A DNA stretch of 64,000 nt from Roseovarius mucosus DSM 17069 (GTDB taxonomy: Bacteria > Pseudomonadota > Alphaproteobacteria > Rhodobacterales > Rhodobacteraceae): positions 372,001-436,000 of the forward strand of contig NZ_KN293975.1 of the NCBI RefSeq assembly GCF_000768555.3, in the 5' to 3' direction. The stretch's first letter is position 1. Each line of letters starts with the position of its first letter. The position numbers and the translations under genes are program-made. Below the pieces are notes generated by a model, which saw only the letters and a program-made list of their open reading frames with translations, did not search any database and had not been told where the DNA came from. Shown one piece after another: positions 55,511-64,000 of this stretch.

Positions 55511-56799
55511 CGCTGAGTTGGCTACAAATTTTCCGTATGGGTCTGGTCCAGATGTGCCTTGGCGCGGTGGTGGTTCTGACCACATCGACGCTCAATCGCT
55601 TAATGGTGGTGGAATTGGCGCTGCCTGCGGTGTTGCCGGGCCTCTTGGTGGCGCTGCATTACGGGATACAGATCACGCGGCCCAATTGGGGCTATCTGTC
55701 GGACACAAGCGGGCATCGCACGCGGTGGATCATCGGCGGGATGGCGGTGCTGGCCTCGGGCGGGTATCTGGCGGCGTTGGCTGTCGTTTTGATGGACGCG
55801 CAATTCGGCCTCGGTCTGGCGCTGTCGATCCTCGCCTACGCGCTGATTGGTGTGGGCGTCGGTGCCTCGGGCACGTCGCTCTTGGCGCTCTTGGCCACGG
55901 CCACGGCCCCACGACGCCGGGCGGCGGCCGCCACGATCACCTGGCTCATGATGATCGGCGGCATCGCCGTGACTGCGACCGTGGTTGGCGGGTTTCTCGA
56001 TCCCTACAGCCCGGCCTTGTTGTTGGAAATCGTCGGTGTCGTGGCGGTTGGTGCGGTCGTGCTGACGGCGGTTGCCATTCACGGCATCGAGGCGCGTGTC
56101 GGGGCGCAGCCTGCCCGCGCCGATGCGCCGGTGCGCTTTCGCGAAGGGCTGGCCGAGATCTGGGCCGAGCGCGAGGCGCGGCTTTTTACCATCTTCGTAT
56201 TCCTGTCGATGACCGCCTATTTCATGCAGGAACTCATCCTAGAGCCCTATGCCGGGCTGGTGTTTCATTTCACCCCCGGCCAATCCACCCAACTGAGCGG
56301 CGCTCAGAATGGCGGGGTGTTCCTTGGGATGCTGACGGTCGGGGTCGCGGCGACTGGGCTGCGCCTTGGCTCGATCCGGCACTGGGTTGTGGCGGGCTGT
56401 CTGGGATCGGCTTCGGCGCTTGCAGCGATTGCGCTGCTCGGGGCCTCGGGCACGGCGGCGGCACTCGTCCCGATCGTCGTCGTGCTCGGGTTCTTTAACG
56501 GCATGTTCGCGGTGGGCGCGATTGGCGCGATGATGGCTCTTGCGGGGCAGGGGCGCGAGGCGCGCGAAGGCACGCGCATGGGGCTTTGGGGGGCGGCGCA
56601 GGCGATGGCCGCAGGCTTTGGCGGCCTGATGGGCGCGGCCTCGGTCGATCTCATGCGCCTTGTGTCCGATACGGATGCCTCGGCATTTGGCACGGTCTTT
56701 TTCCTTGAGGCCGGTCTATTCGTGCTCTCGGCGCTGATGGCGCTCAGGGTGATTGATCACGGTCGCGACCGGGGCGCGGCACTTGTTCCGGGGGAATGA
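55507..56799 (+). CDS. PucC-like photosynthetic MFS protein (BCH2 family)
   Basis: Membrane protein of 430 residues, paralogous to lhaA, with about 12 helices and the BCH1/PucC motifs LVQMCLGAVVVLTTSTLNRLMVVELALPA and LSDTSGHRTRWIIGG. Found between bchG and bchP in many purple bacteria (orf428 type). A role in moving finished pigment is plausible but not proven. It overlaps bchG and bchP by ATGA junctions. Confidence 0.92.
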   Translation: MTLSWLQIFRMGLVQMCLGAVVVLTTSTLNRLMVVELALPAVLPGLLVALHYGIQITRPNWGYLSDTSGHRTRWIIGGMAVLASGGYLAALAVVLMDAQFGLGLALSILAYALIGVGVGASGTSLLALLATATAPRRRAAAATITWLMMIGGIAVTATVVGGFLDPYSPALLLEIVGVVAVGAVVLTAVAIHGIEARVGAQPARADAPVRFREGLAEIWAEREARLFTIFVFLSMTAYFMQELILEPYAGLVFHFTPGQSTQLSGAQNGGVFLGMLTVGVAATGLRLGSIRHWVVAGCLGSASALAAIALLGASGTAAALVPIVVVLGFFNGMFAVGAIGAMMALAGQGREAREGTRMGLWGAAQAMAAGFGGLMGAASVDLMRLVSDTDASAFGTVFFLEAGLFVLSALMALRVIDHGRDRGAALVPGE

Positions 56800-57980
56800 C
56801 CATGTTTGATGTCGTCGTTATCGGGGGCGGTCCGTCCGGGGCCACAGCAGCCGAAGATTTGGCCCGTTCGGGGCATAAGGTGGCGCTATTGGACCGCGCC
56901 GGGCGGATCAAGCCCTGCGGGGGTGCGATCCCACCGCGCCTCATTGCCGATTTCAATCTGCCCGATGATCAGATCGTGGCCAGGATTACCACCGCGCGCA
57001 TGATCTCGCCCACGGGACGGCATGTCGATATTCCCATCGAAAACGGCTTTGTCGGGATGGTGGACCGCGAGCATTTCGACGAATTCTTGCGTGTTCGTGC
57101 GGCACAGGCCGGTGCCGTGCGCGCTACCGGCACCTATCTGCGGATCGACCGGAGCGGGCCAACCCCGGCGGTGATCTACCGCGACAAGGTCACGGGAAAT
57201 GAGCGCAGCCTGTCCACGCGGCTGATCATCGGGGCGGACGGGGCGCGTTCGAACGTGGCGCGCGACGAGGTGCCGGGGGCTGAGCGCATTCCCTATGTCA
57301 TCGCCTATCACGAGATCATCGAGGCCCCTGCCGCGACCGCTGTCTATGATCCCGAACGCTGCGATGTGATCTATGACGGGGCGATCTCGCCGGATTTCTA
57401 CGGTTGGGTGTTTCCGCATGGCAAATCGGCCAGTGTTGGCATGGGCAGCATGGTCAAGGATGTCGATCTGAAACGGGCAACCGCCGATTTGCGCGCCGCT
57501 TCTGGGTTGACCGATTGCCCGACGATCCGGCGCGAAGGGGCGCCGATCCCGCTCAAGCCTCTGGACTGCTGGGACAATGGCCGCGACGTGGTCTTGGCGG
57601 GCGATGCGGCCGGGGTGGTTGCGCCGTCCTCGGGCGAGGGGATTTATTACGCCATGGTTGGCGGCCGGGTGGCCGCGACGGCAGCGAGCGCATGCCTCGC
57701 TTCGGGGCGTGTGCGCGATCTCAAACTGGCCCGGCAACTGTTCATGCGCGAGCACAAGACTGTTTTTCGGGTTCTGGCGTCGATGCAAAATGCCTATTAT
57801 AGGTCCGACGAGCGGCGCGAGCGTTTTGTCTCACTCTGCCATGACATTGACGTGCAGCGGCTGACATTCGAGGCCTATATGAACAAGAAACTGGTCAAGG
57901 CGCGGCCCATGGCGCATCTCAAGATCGGGTTGAAGAACCTCGCCCATCTGACGCGGCTGGTGTCCGCAACCCGAACATGA
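56796..57980 (+). CDS. bchP: Geranylgeranyl reductase BchP
   Basis: FAD-dependent reductase of 394 residues that saturates the geranylgeranyl tail to phytyl. The FAD motif is VVVIGGGPSGATAAEDLARSG near residue 5, followed by KPCGGAIPPRL, the flavin GD-type motif VVLAGDAAGVVAPSSGEGIYYA and a C-terminal basic helix. Starts at 56796 or the ATG at 56802 are both possible. It overlaps idi. Confidence 0.96.
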   Translation: MTMFDVVVIGGGPSGATAAEDLARSGHKVALLDRAGRIKPCGGAIPPRLIADFNLPDDQIVARITTARMISPTGRHVDIPIENGFVGMVDREHFDEFLRVRAAQAGAVRATGTYLRIDRSGPTPAVIYRDKVTGNERSLSTRLIIGADGARSNVARDEVPGAERIPYVIAYHEIIEAPAATAVYDPERCDVIYDGAISPDFYGWVFPHGKSASVGMGSMVKDVDLKRATADLRAASGLTDCPTIRREGAPIPLKPLDCWDNGRDVVLAGDAAGVVAPSSGEGIYYAMVGGRVAATAASACLASGRVRDLKLARQLFMREHKTVFRVLASMQNAYYRSDERRERFVSLCHDIDVQRLTFEAYMNKKLVKARPMAHLKIGLKNLAHLTRLVSATRT

Positions 57981-58492
57981 CGGTGCTCATCCCCACATGG
58001 ATCGGCGGCGATCTGGTGGCCGTGGACAAGCTCGAGGCGCATCAGCGCGGGCTGCGGCACAAGGCGGTGTCGGTCTTTGTGATGGCGGGCGAGGATCTCT
58101 TGATCCAGCGCCGCGCCTTGGAAAAATATCACACCCCCGGTCTGTGGGCGAACACCTGTTGCACCCATCCGCATTGGGGCGAAGACCCGCTGACCTGCGC
58201 GCATCGCAGGCTGTCTGAGGAGTTGGGGATTACCGGCCTCACGCTCACCCACCGCGATCAGGTCGAGTATCGCGCCGATGTGGGGGGAGGGCTGATTGAG
58301 CATGAGGTAGTGGATATGTTCATGTGCCGCCTGCCTGCGCGCTGCGCCCTGAGCCCCAATCCCGAAGAGGTGATGGACACGCGCTGGATTTCGCTCAATG
58401 CGCTCAATGCCGCGATCCGCATGAACCCTGCGCGCTATACGCCGTGGTTGCGCATTTACATGGCCGAGCACGCAGCGCAGATTTTTGCCTGA
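57977..58492 (+). CDS. idi: Isopentenyl-diphosphate isomerase, type I
   Basis: Nudix-fold isomerase of 171 residues interconverting IPP and DMAPP. The catalytic Cys lies in WANTCCTHPHWGE and the Glu in EHEVVDMFMCR; RRLSEELGI is the Nudix remnant. It is the last gene of the bchG operon and, with dxs and crtE, supplies prenyl units to pigments. Confidence 0.96.
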   Translation: MTVLIPTWIGGDLVAVDKLEAHQRGLRHKAVSVFVMAGEDLLIQRRALEKYHTPGLWANTCCTHPHWGEDPLTCAHRRLSEELGITGLTLTHRDQVEYRADVGGGLIEHEVVDMFMCRLPARCALSPNPEEVMDTRWISLNALNAAIRMNPARYTPWLRIYMAEHAAQIFA

Positions 58493-58498
58493 GGGCTC

Positions 58499-58831
58499 TT
58501 ATATCTGCCCCAACAGCGCCAATCCTGCGTAGAGTGTGACCGCGCCCAAGAGGATTGCCACAATCACATTGCGCAGCACATAGCCCGCAATCAGCGTCAC
58601 CAGTGCTGCCGCCATGCGCGGAGCATCGAGCGAGCCGCCCGTCGCCGCCGGCCAGACCACCAGAGGGGCCACCAATCCGGGCAGCACCGCGACTGCCGTA
58701 TAGCGCAGGTGCCGCAACAGCCACGCGGGCAGGGGCCGGTCGCCGATCAGCCCGGTAAAGACAAAGCGCAGCCCGAAACTGCCCAGACCCAAGAGCACGA
58801 TCACGGTCCAGAGGCTTGTCTTGTCGATCAT
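58499..58831 (-). CDS. AzlD-family membrane protein
   Basis: Protein of 110 residues with three or four helices (LGLGSFGLRFVFTGLIGDRPLPAWLLRHLRYT). AzlD proteins pair with AzlC to export branched-chain amino acids or analogues. Its ATG overlaps the azlC stop. It converges with idi with only a short gap. Confidence 0.9.
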   Translation of the reverse strand: MIDKTSLWTVIVLLGLGSFGLRFVFTGLIGDRPLPAWLLRHLRYTAVAVLPGLVAPLVVWPAATGGSLDAPRMAAALVTLIAGYVLRNVIVAILLGAVTLYAGLALLGQI

Positions 58832-59550
58832 GGCAGCCGCGCCTCCTTGCGCCGCTCGAGGATCAGCTCCACCTGCGCGCCGGTCATCATGCCCGCAAGG
58901 CCCGCGACCAGCAGGCCGAGGTTATAGGGGAGAAACGCAAAGACCAGCGCCAGGGTCACAGACACAAAAGCCGCCGCCAGATGCGCAGGCGTACGCAGCA
59001 TCGGCGCGATCATCGCGAGAAACGTGATCGGTAGCGCGAAATCAAGCGCCAGCCCCTCGGGGATCGAGGTGCCCACAAGCGCGCCGACCAGAGTGAAGAT
59101 ATACCAGAGCGGGCAGATGGGCGTGACCACGCCAAAGAAATACGCAAGCCTCTGGGGGATCGACCAACCGGGGTTCTTCTCAAAGGCGACGATGGCGCAG
59201 GTATAGCTCTGATCCACCGTGAAATAGGCCGCAAGGGCGCGCTGACCCAAACTCGCCCCGCCGATATACGGGGTGAGAGAGGCGGAATACATCGCCATCC
59301 GCAGATTGACTGCTAAAGCTGAAATGAGCGCAATCGCCGTGGGCGCGCCGTCGCTGAGCAGTTGCAGCGCCGTGAACTGCGCCGCGCCTGCGATCACCAG
59401 AACCGAAAAGCTGAGCGTTTCAAACACGTTAAGCCCAGCCTCGGTGGCCACCACGCCAAAGAGCAGCGAAAAAGGAACTATCACCAGGATGAAGGGTGCG
59501 CCGTCGCGCACGCCTTGCCAATAGGTCGAATTGGTGGTTTGCCTATGCAC
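58828..59550 (-). CDS. AzlC-family branched-chain amino acid exporter subunit
   Basis: Membrane protein of 240 residues, the large subunit of the AzlCD pair, with GVRDGAPFILVIVPFSLLFG, AGAAQFTALQLLSDGAPT and LTPYIGGASLGQRALAAYFTVDQSY. It diverges from fdhD. No link to photosynthesis is implied. Confidence 0.92.
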   Translation of the reverse strand: MHRQTTNSTYWQGVRDGAPFILVIVPFSLLFGVVATEAGLNVFETLSFSVLVIAGAAQFTALQLLSDGAPTAIALISALAVNLRMAMYSASLTPYIGGASLGQRALAAYFTVDQSYTCAIVAFEKNPGWSIPQRLAYFFGVVTPICPLWYIFTLVGALVGTSIPEGLALDFALPITFLAMIAPMLRTPAHLAAAFVSVTLALVFAFLPYNLGLLVAGLAGMMTGAQVELILERRKEARLP

Positions 59551-59613
59551 CGCTTGCCCCTAAGTTGACCCTGTGCCCTAACACCGCCTATCCAATGCCA
59601 GAAGGAGATGCAA

Positions 59614-60498
59614 TTGGCCACGACCGAGGACCTTCTGTCTTATATCATCGCGCCCGATCCTGCCGCCCCGCGTCTGACGCGCGCGGTTGAGGGGATCGAC
59701 CATGAGGGCAAGCGCACGCAGATTTCTGTGGTCGAGGAACGGCCCTTGACGATTTTCCTCAACGCGCAGGAAATCGTGACCGCCATGACCATCGGCGATT
59801 ACCCTGAGTATCTGGCGCTTGGTTTCCTGCGCAATCAGGGGATGCTGGGACCGCAAGAGAAGGTTCTGGGTGTTGACTATGATGACGAGTTGGAAACCGT
59901 CGTGGTGCGCACCGATGGCCAGACCAGTTACGAGGAAAAGCTCAAGAAAAAGACCCGCACCAGCGGTTGCGCTGTGGGCACGGTCTTTGGCGACATGATG
60001 GAGGGGCTGGAGGGCGTGACGCTGCCGGTCGTGACGGTGAAAACCTCTGATCTCTATGCCTTGGCCAGCGTGATCAACCGCACGCCGTCGCTCTATCTTG
60101 AGGCAGGCGCGATTCACGGCACCGTGCTCTGCCAAGGCAACCGCCCGCTGGTCTATATGGAGGATGTGGGCCGCCACAACGCCGTGGACAAGATCGCGGG
60201 CTGGATGCTGAGCGAGGGCGTCGCGGCCAGCGACAAGCTGCTCTACACCACGGGGCGTCTGACCTCGGAAATGGTGATCAAGACCGCGATGATGGGGATT
60301 CCGGTGCTCGCCTCGCGCTCGGGCTTTACGGCATGGGGCGTGGAAATCGCGCGCCAGGTGGGGCTGACGCTGATTGGCCGGATGCGCGGCAAGCGGTTTG
60401 TGTGTCTGTCGGGTGAGGAGCGTCTTTTGCGGGACGCGGATCCCGAGAGCGTGGGCGACGAGGACAGGAAACACCGCCGCAAAGGGGCCGACGCATGA
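59614..60498 (+). CDS. fdhD: Formate dehydrogenase accessory sulfurtransferase FdhD
   Basis: Passes sulfur from a cysteine desulfurase to the molybdenum cofactor of formate dehydrogenase. About 294 residues with EERPLTIFLNAQEIVTAMT, EDVGRHNAVDKIAGW and ASRSGFTAWGVEIARQVG. AAGGAG abuts the ATG at 59608 but is six bases before the TTG at 59614, which I prefer. The usual CxxC reads SGCAVG here, so only one of the two Cys is kept. It overlaps mobA. Confidence 0.9.
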   Translation: MATTEDLLSYIIAPDPAAPRLTRAVEGIDHEGKRTQISVVEERPLTIFLNAQEIVTAMTIGDYPEYLALGFLRNQGMLGPQEKVLGVDYDDELETVVVRTDGQTSYEEKLKKKTRTSGCAVGTVFGDMMEGLEGVTLPVVTVKTSDLYALASVINRTPSLYLEAGAIHGTVLCQGNRPLVYMEDVGRHNAVDKIAGWMLSEGVAASDKLLYTTGRLTSEMVIKTAMMGIPVLASRSGFTAWGVEIARQVGLTLIGRMRGKRFVCLSGEERLLRDADPESVGDEDRKHRRKGADA

Positions 60499-61130
60499 GC
60501 CGGCCCCTCGGGGTCATCCTCGCAGGGGGGCAGGCCACGCGCATGGGTGGCGGCGACAAGGGGCTGTTGGCCCTTGATGAGCGCCCGATCCTTGCGCATG
60601 TGATGGACCGTCTGGCGCCGCAGGTGGGGGCGATGGCGCTAAATGCCAACGGTGATGCGGCGCGGTTCGACGCCTTTGGCCTGCCAGTGCTGCCCGATCC
60701 GATCCCCGGCTTCGCCGGGCCTTTGGTGGGGGTTCTGGCCGGTCTCGACTGGGCAGCGGGCCAGGGGGCCGAGGCGATCGTCACCGTCGCCGCCGACACG
60801 CCGTTTTTTCCGACCGATCTTGTCGCGCAGCTCACACAGACGGCAGAGGGCATGGCACATCCGCTCGCTCTTGCTGCCACACCGCGCGGTGATACGGATA
60901 CCAAATCCATGAGCGGCAGCGGTCTGGTTCGCCATCCCACCTTTGGCCTATGGCCCACGGCGTTGCGCCACGACCTGCGCGCGGCGCTGTTGGACGGGCT
61001 GCGCAAGGTGGTGCTCTGGACCGACAGGCATGGCGGGCGCGAAGCGGTGTTCGAAGACACATCCGATCCCTTTTTCAACGTCAACACGCCCGAAGATCTG
61101 GAAGCGGCGCGCAGGAGAATATCAGCATGA
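60495..61130 (+). CDS. mobA: Molybdenum cofactor guanylyltransferase MobA
   Basis: Adds GMP to molybdopterin to make the bis-MGD cofactor. It has 211 residues with the nucleotide-binding LAGGQATRMGGGDKGLLAL, NANGDAARF and VAADTPFFPTDL. It overlaps both fdhD and mobB. Confidence 0.94.
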   Translation: MSRPLGVILAGGQATRMGGGDKGLLALDERPILAHVMDRLAPQVGAMALNANGDAARFDAFGLPVLPDPIPGFAGPLVGVLAGLDWAAGQGAEAIVTVAADTPFFPTDLVAQLTQTAEGMAHPLALAATPRGDTDTKSMSGSGLVRHPTFGLWPTALRHDLRAALLDGLRKVVLWTDRHGGREAVFEDTSDPFFNVNTPEDLEAARRRISA

Positions 61131-61618
61131 GGATTTACGGCGTTACCGGCTGGAAGAACGCGGGCAAAACCGGGCTGATGGAGCGACTGGTGGCGGAAAT
61201 CACCGGACGCGGCTATACTGTCTCTACCGTGAAACATGCCCATCACACCTTTGACGTGGACCAACCCGGCAAGGACAGCCACCGCCACCGCATCGCCGGT
61301 GCGACCGAGGTGCTCTTGGCGTCGCGCAATCGTTTTGCCTTGATGCATGAACTGCGGGAGGATGAAGAGCCAAGCCTGGAAAGCCTGCTGCAGAAACTTG
61401 CCCCCGTCGATCTGGTGCTGGTCGAGGGCTACAAGCGCGACCGCCACCCCAAGGTCGAAGCGTTCCGCGCCGAGACCGGCAATCCGCTGATTGCACGCGA
61501 TGACCCCACCATCCGTGCGGTGGCGAGCGATACGGCCCTGACCATTGACCGTCCCCTGTTCGACCTTGACGATACCAAGGCGATTGCAGATTTCATTCTC
61601 GCAGAGGTGGGCTTGTGA
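61127..61618 (+). CDS. mobB: Molybdopterin-guanine dinucleotide adaptor MobB
   Basis: GTP-binding protein of 163 residues that assists MobA. P-loop GWKNAGKTGLMERL is at residues 7-20, followed by KHAHHTFDVDQPGKDSHRHR and VLVEGYKRDRHPKVE. The ATG overlaps the mobA stop, and its own stop overlaps the GTG of the next gene. Confidence 0.94.
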   Translation: MRIYGVTGWKNAGKTGLMERLVAEITGRGYTVSTVKHAHHTFDVDQPGKDSHRHRIAGATEVLLASRNRFALMHELREDEEPSLESLLQKLAPVDLVLVEGYKRDRHPKVEAFRAETGNPLIARDDPTIRAVASDTALTIDRPLFDLDDTKAIADFILAEVGL

Positions 61619-63723
61619 CCCCGTTTGACACCATCGCAATGCTGGATTGGTCGGGCGGTGGCGACACCGGGCCGCAACCGTGCAAGGATGCGATCTGGCT
61701 GGGGATCACGCGCAACGGGGTGGACGAGGCCCCGAGTTACCTGCGTAACCGGGCCGAGGCCGAGGCGGCGCTGGTGTCTTTGATTGAGGCAGAGGTTGCG
61801 GCGGGCCGAAGGCTGTTGATCGGGGTGGATTTTCCGTTTGGGTTCCCAGCGGGATTCGCGCGGGGGCTGACCGGGTGCGACAATCCTTTTGCGGTCTGGG
61901 ACTGGCTGGAAACGGTGATCGAGGATGGGCCGCAGGCCAATAACCGCTTTGACGTGGCAGGCGAGATCAACCGCCGCTTTCCCGGTGTGGGCCCCTTCTG
62001 GTTCAACGGGGTGAAGCGCGAGATTGCCGACCTGCCGCGCAAGGATACGCGCGCAGGTCATGGCATGGTTGAGCGGCGCGCAGCCGAGGCCCAGGCGAAG
62101 GGGGCCTTTACCTGCTGGCAGATGGGGGGCGCAGGCGCCGTGGGCGGGCAGGTGCTGACCGGTTTACCGGTGCTCAACCGATTGCGGCGTAGGTTCTATG
62201 GGCAGGTGTCTGTCTGGCCATTTGAGGTGTTGGACAAGCCTGTGGCACTGGTCGAGGTTTGGCCCGGCCTCATCAATCCCGCTGTCAAACGGGCCGAGGC
62301 GCAGGGCGGCATCCGCGACGCGCATCAGGTGCGCTTGATGGCGCGTGCGTTGGCCCGCATGTCCCCGGACCGGCTGACCGAGATGCTGGCGGTGGACGCG
62401 CCCGAGGAGGGCTGGATACTGGGGCTGGGACATGAGGCAGAACTGATCGCTGCCTGCGAGGACACCCTCAAACCGCCGCCCCTGCGCAACGATTGCTTTG
62501 CGCTGCCTGCAGGCGTGGATTGGACGCCGGTGGATGACGCGCTCGCCCTGTTGCGCGACCGGCTGCGCCCTGTTGTGGGCCAGAGCCGCGCGCCTCTGGC
62601 GCAGGCGTTGGGCCGCGTGTTGGCAACCCCGATTACCGCCCCGCGCGCGAACCCTCCCGAGGCGAATACGGCCGTGGACGGCTATGGCTTTGCCCATGCC
62701 AGCCTGACCACCGGCGATCAGGTGCTGCCGCTCGTTCAGGGCCGCGCGGCTGCGGGCGTGCCCTATTCCGGTACGGTGCCGCCGGGTTATGCCATCCGCG
62801 TGCTGACGGGGGCGGCCCTGCCGACGGGTGTCGATACCGTGATCCTGCAAGAGGATGTGACCTTGGACGAGGGGCGCATCGCGTTTCGTTCTGGTCTCAA
62901 GCCCGGTGCCAATACCCGCCGCGCGGGCGAGGATGTGGCGGCAGGCGCGCCGGTGCTGGAACCGGGCCGGGTCATTACCCCCGCCGATCTGGCACTCTGC
63001 GCCGCGGTGGGACTCTCGGACTTGCCCATCCATGACCAGTTGCGTGTTGCGGTGATGTCCACGGGGGATGAGTTGGTCGAACCGGGCGTGTCCGCCAGCG
63101 ACGGGCAAATCTATGATGCCAATCGTCCGATGCTCTTGGGGCTGATGCAACAGATGGGCTATGCGCCGCTCGATCTGGGGCGGATTGGCGATGATCGCGC
63201 GGCCCTGCGTGCGGCCTTTGATCATGCCTCTGAGAATGCCGATGCGATCCTCACCTCGGGTGGGGCGTCTGCTGGGGATGAGGATCATGTATCGGCCTTG
63301 CTGAACGAGGCGGGGGCGATGGCCCAGTGGCGCATCGCGCTCAAGCCGGGGCGCCCGCTGGCGCTTGGTCTCTGGCGGGGCGTGCCGGTCTTTGGCTTGC
63401 CGGGCAATCCGGTGGCGGCGCTCGTCTGCGCGCTGATCTTTGCGCGGCCTGCGCTGCGACTCTTGTCCGGGGCGGGGTGGTCTATGCCTCAGGGACTTGA
63501 CGTGCCGGCCGCGTTTGAGAAACGCAAGAAACCGGGCCGCCGAGAATATCTGCGTGCGCGTATCCGTGAGGGGCGGGTCGAGGTTTTCGCATCGGAAGGA
63601 TCAGGGCGGATCAGTGGCCTGAGCTGGGCTGAAGGCTTGGTCGAGCTGCCGGACGGAGCTGTGACCATTCAACCGGGTGATCCGGTCCGCTACATTCCCT
63701 ATGCGAGCTTTCTGAGCGCCTGA
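61615..63723 (+). CDS. moeA: DUF429-like domain fused to molybdopterin molybdenumtransferase MoeA
   Basis: A 702-residue fusion from a GTG overlapping mobB. Residues 1 to about 300 form an RNase H-like domain resembling DUF429: AMLDWSGGG, IGVDFPFGFP, VEVWPGLINP and DAHQVRLMARAL hold the acidic positions. Residues about 310-702 are a complete MoeA (VDGYGFAHAS, STGDELVEPG, DANRPML, SGGASAGDEDHV, GLPGNPVAALV), which inserts molybdate into adenylylated molybdopterin. The N-domain role is unknown. It completes the fdhD-mobA-mobB-moeA operon. Confidence 0.9.
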   Translation: MTPFDTIAMLDWSGGGDTGPQPCKDAIWLGITRNGVDEAPSYLRNRAEAEAALVSLIEAEVAAGRRLLIGVDFPFGFPAGFARGLTGCDNPFAVWDWLETVIEDGPQANNRFDVAGEINRRFPGVGPFWFNGVKREIADLPRKDTRAGHGMVERRAAEAQAKGAFTCWQMGGAGAVGGQVLTGLPVLNRLRRRFYGQVSVWPFEVLDKPVALVEVWPGLINPAVKRAEAQGGIRDAHQVRLMARALARMSPDRLTEMLAVDAPEEGWILGLGHEAELIAACEDTLKPPPLRNDCFALPAGVDWTPVDDALALLRDRLRPVVGQSRAPLAQALGRVLATPITAPRANPPEANTAVDGYGFAHASLTTGDQVLPLVQGRAAAGVPYSGTVPPGYAIRVLTGAALPTGVDTVILQEDVTLDEGRIAFRSGLKPGANTRRAGEDVAAGAPVLEPGRVITPADLALCAAVGLSDLPIHDQLRVAVMSTGDELVEPGVSASDGQIYDANRPMLLGLMQQMGYAPLDLGRIGDDRAALRAAFDHASENADAILTSGGASAGDEDHVSALLNEAGAMAQWRIALKPGRPLALGLWRGVPVFGLPGNPVAALVCALIFARPALRLLSGAGWSMPQGLDVPAAFEKRKKPGRREYLRARIREGRVEVFASEGSGRISGLSWAEGLVELPDGAVTIQPGDPVRYIPYASFLSA

Positions 63724-63724
63724 A

Positions 63725-63744
63725 CCGGGGTCACGCGACCCCGG
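63725..63744. terminator. Bidirectional terminator after moeA
   Basis: A perfect eight-base stem, CCGGGGTC against GACCCCGG, around ACGC. It begins one base after the moeA stop and includes the stop of the converging kdsD fragment. Confidence 0.75.
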
Positions 63745-64000
63745 CGCGCAGGATGTCATGGATATGAACGAGGCCGCGCAATTGCCCGGTCTCGTCCACG
63801 GCAAAGAGCGCGCTGATCTTGTGGGTGTTCATGACCCCCAATGCCTCGGACAAGAGTGCCTCGGGCAGGATGCTGCGGGGATTTCGCGTTGCCACCTCTC
63901 CGGCGGTGCGCGCCATGAGGTCCGACAGGTTTCGGCGCAAATCACCATCGGTGATCACCGCCAAGAGCCGACCCTCCTCGACAACCGCCGCCACGCCAAA
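63731..64000 (-). CDS. kdsD: Arabinose-5-phosphate isomerase (KdsD/KpsF), C-terminal part, cut by the window edge
   Basis: Only the C-terminal CBS-domain pair is inside the window: AVITDGDLRRNLSDLM, LLSEALGVMNTHKISALFAVDE and LRGLVHIHDILRAGVA, the typical end of KdsD/KpsF/GutQ isomerases, which make arabinose 5-phosphate for Kdo. The rest lies beyond 64000. A stand-alone CBS protein is possible but the DILRAG ending favours KdsD. Confidence 0.8.
   Translation of the reverse strand, partial: FGVAAVVEEGRLLAVITDGDLRRNLSDLMARTAGEVATRNPRSILPEALLSEALGVMNTHKISALFAVDETGQLRGLVHIHDILRAGVA

Noticed and set aside
63037..63700. A separate moeA gene start downstream of the DUF429-like domain
   Set aside because: The frame is continuous from 61615 with no stop, and no ribosome site separates the two domains.

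Overview
The window is the main photosynthesis gene cluster (PGC) of a GC-rich alphaproteobacterium of the Rhodobacteraceae/Roseobacter type, with ordinary chromosomal genes on both sides. The taxonomic clues are the crtCD/crtEF-bchCXYZ-pufQBALMC arrangement, the puh/bchFNBHLM block, the ppaA-ppsR pair, bactofilin next to an M23 peptidase, and codon use. The aerobic cyclase gene acsF is present and no bchE is seen, which suits an aerobic anoxygenic phototroph. Species is not assigned.

Layout. (1) 0.2-8.7 kb: a large Ig-repeat adhesin followed by an overlapping type I secretion set (TolC-like lipoprotein, ABC exporter, HlyD-type adaptor). (2) 8.9-18.8 kb: housekeeping genes: bactofilin, M23 peptidase, DUF455 protein, peroxiredoxin, AsmA-like protein, queA, an MFS transporter and a DUF924 protein. 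(3) 19.0-20.4 kb: lpdA. (4) 20.4-58.5 kb: the PGC: crtCD (-); crtEF-bchCXYZ-pufQBALMC-dxs (+); a long leftward block bchFNBHLM-lhaA-puhABC-orf-acsF-puhE-hemA-cytochrome c; then ppaA-ppsR and bchG-bch2-bchP-idi (+). (5) 58.5-59.6 kb: azlCD. (6) 59.6-63.7 kb: a molybdenum cofactor set fdhD-mobA-mobB-moeA, with a moeA fusion. (7) A kdsD/kpsF fragment runs off the right edge.

How it works together. dxs and idi supply isoprenoid units, crtE/F/C/D act in carotenoid synthesis, hemA supplies 5-aminolevulinate, and bchH/M/acsF/LNB/F/XYZ/C/G/P take protoporphyrin to bacteriochlorophyll a. puf and puh encode LH1 and the reaction centre, and lhaA, puhB/C/E and pufQ assist assembly. PpsR and PpaA are encoded inside the cluster. 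I find eight TGT-N12-ACA PpsR-type operators, two at each of four control regions: crtD/crtE, bchC, bchF/ppaA and bchG. bchI, bchD, bchO, crtI, crtB and puc genes are not here and must lie elsewhere if the pathway is complete.

Main oddities. Five long genes (adhesin, crtD, crtE, bchC, bchH) each carry one apparent extra base, nearly always in a short G/C run, and bchC has ATC where its start codon should be. This looks like consensus sequencing error, but decay of phototrophy cannot be excluded from sequence alone. Also notable are a 52-54-codon gene tightly coupled between bchX and bchY, a PufC with only three haem motifs, two copies of a G/C hairpin element inside the puh/bch block, and a MoeA fused to a DUF429-like domain. 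I saw no tRNA, rRNA, CRISPR array or insertion sequence. I did not find a clearly new biological system; the closest candidate is the small bchX-bchY gene.
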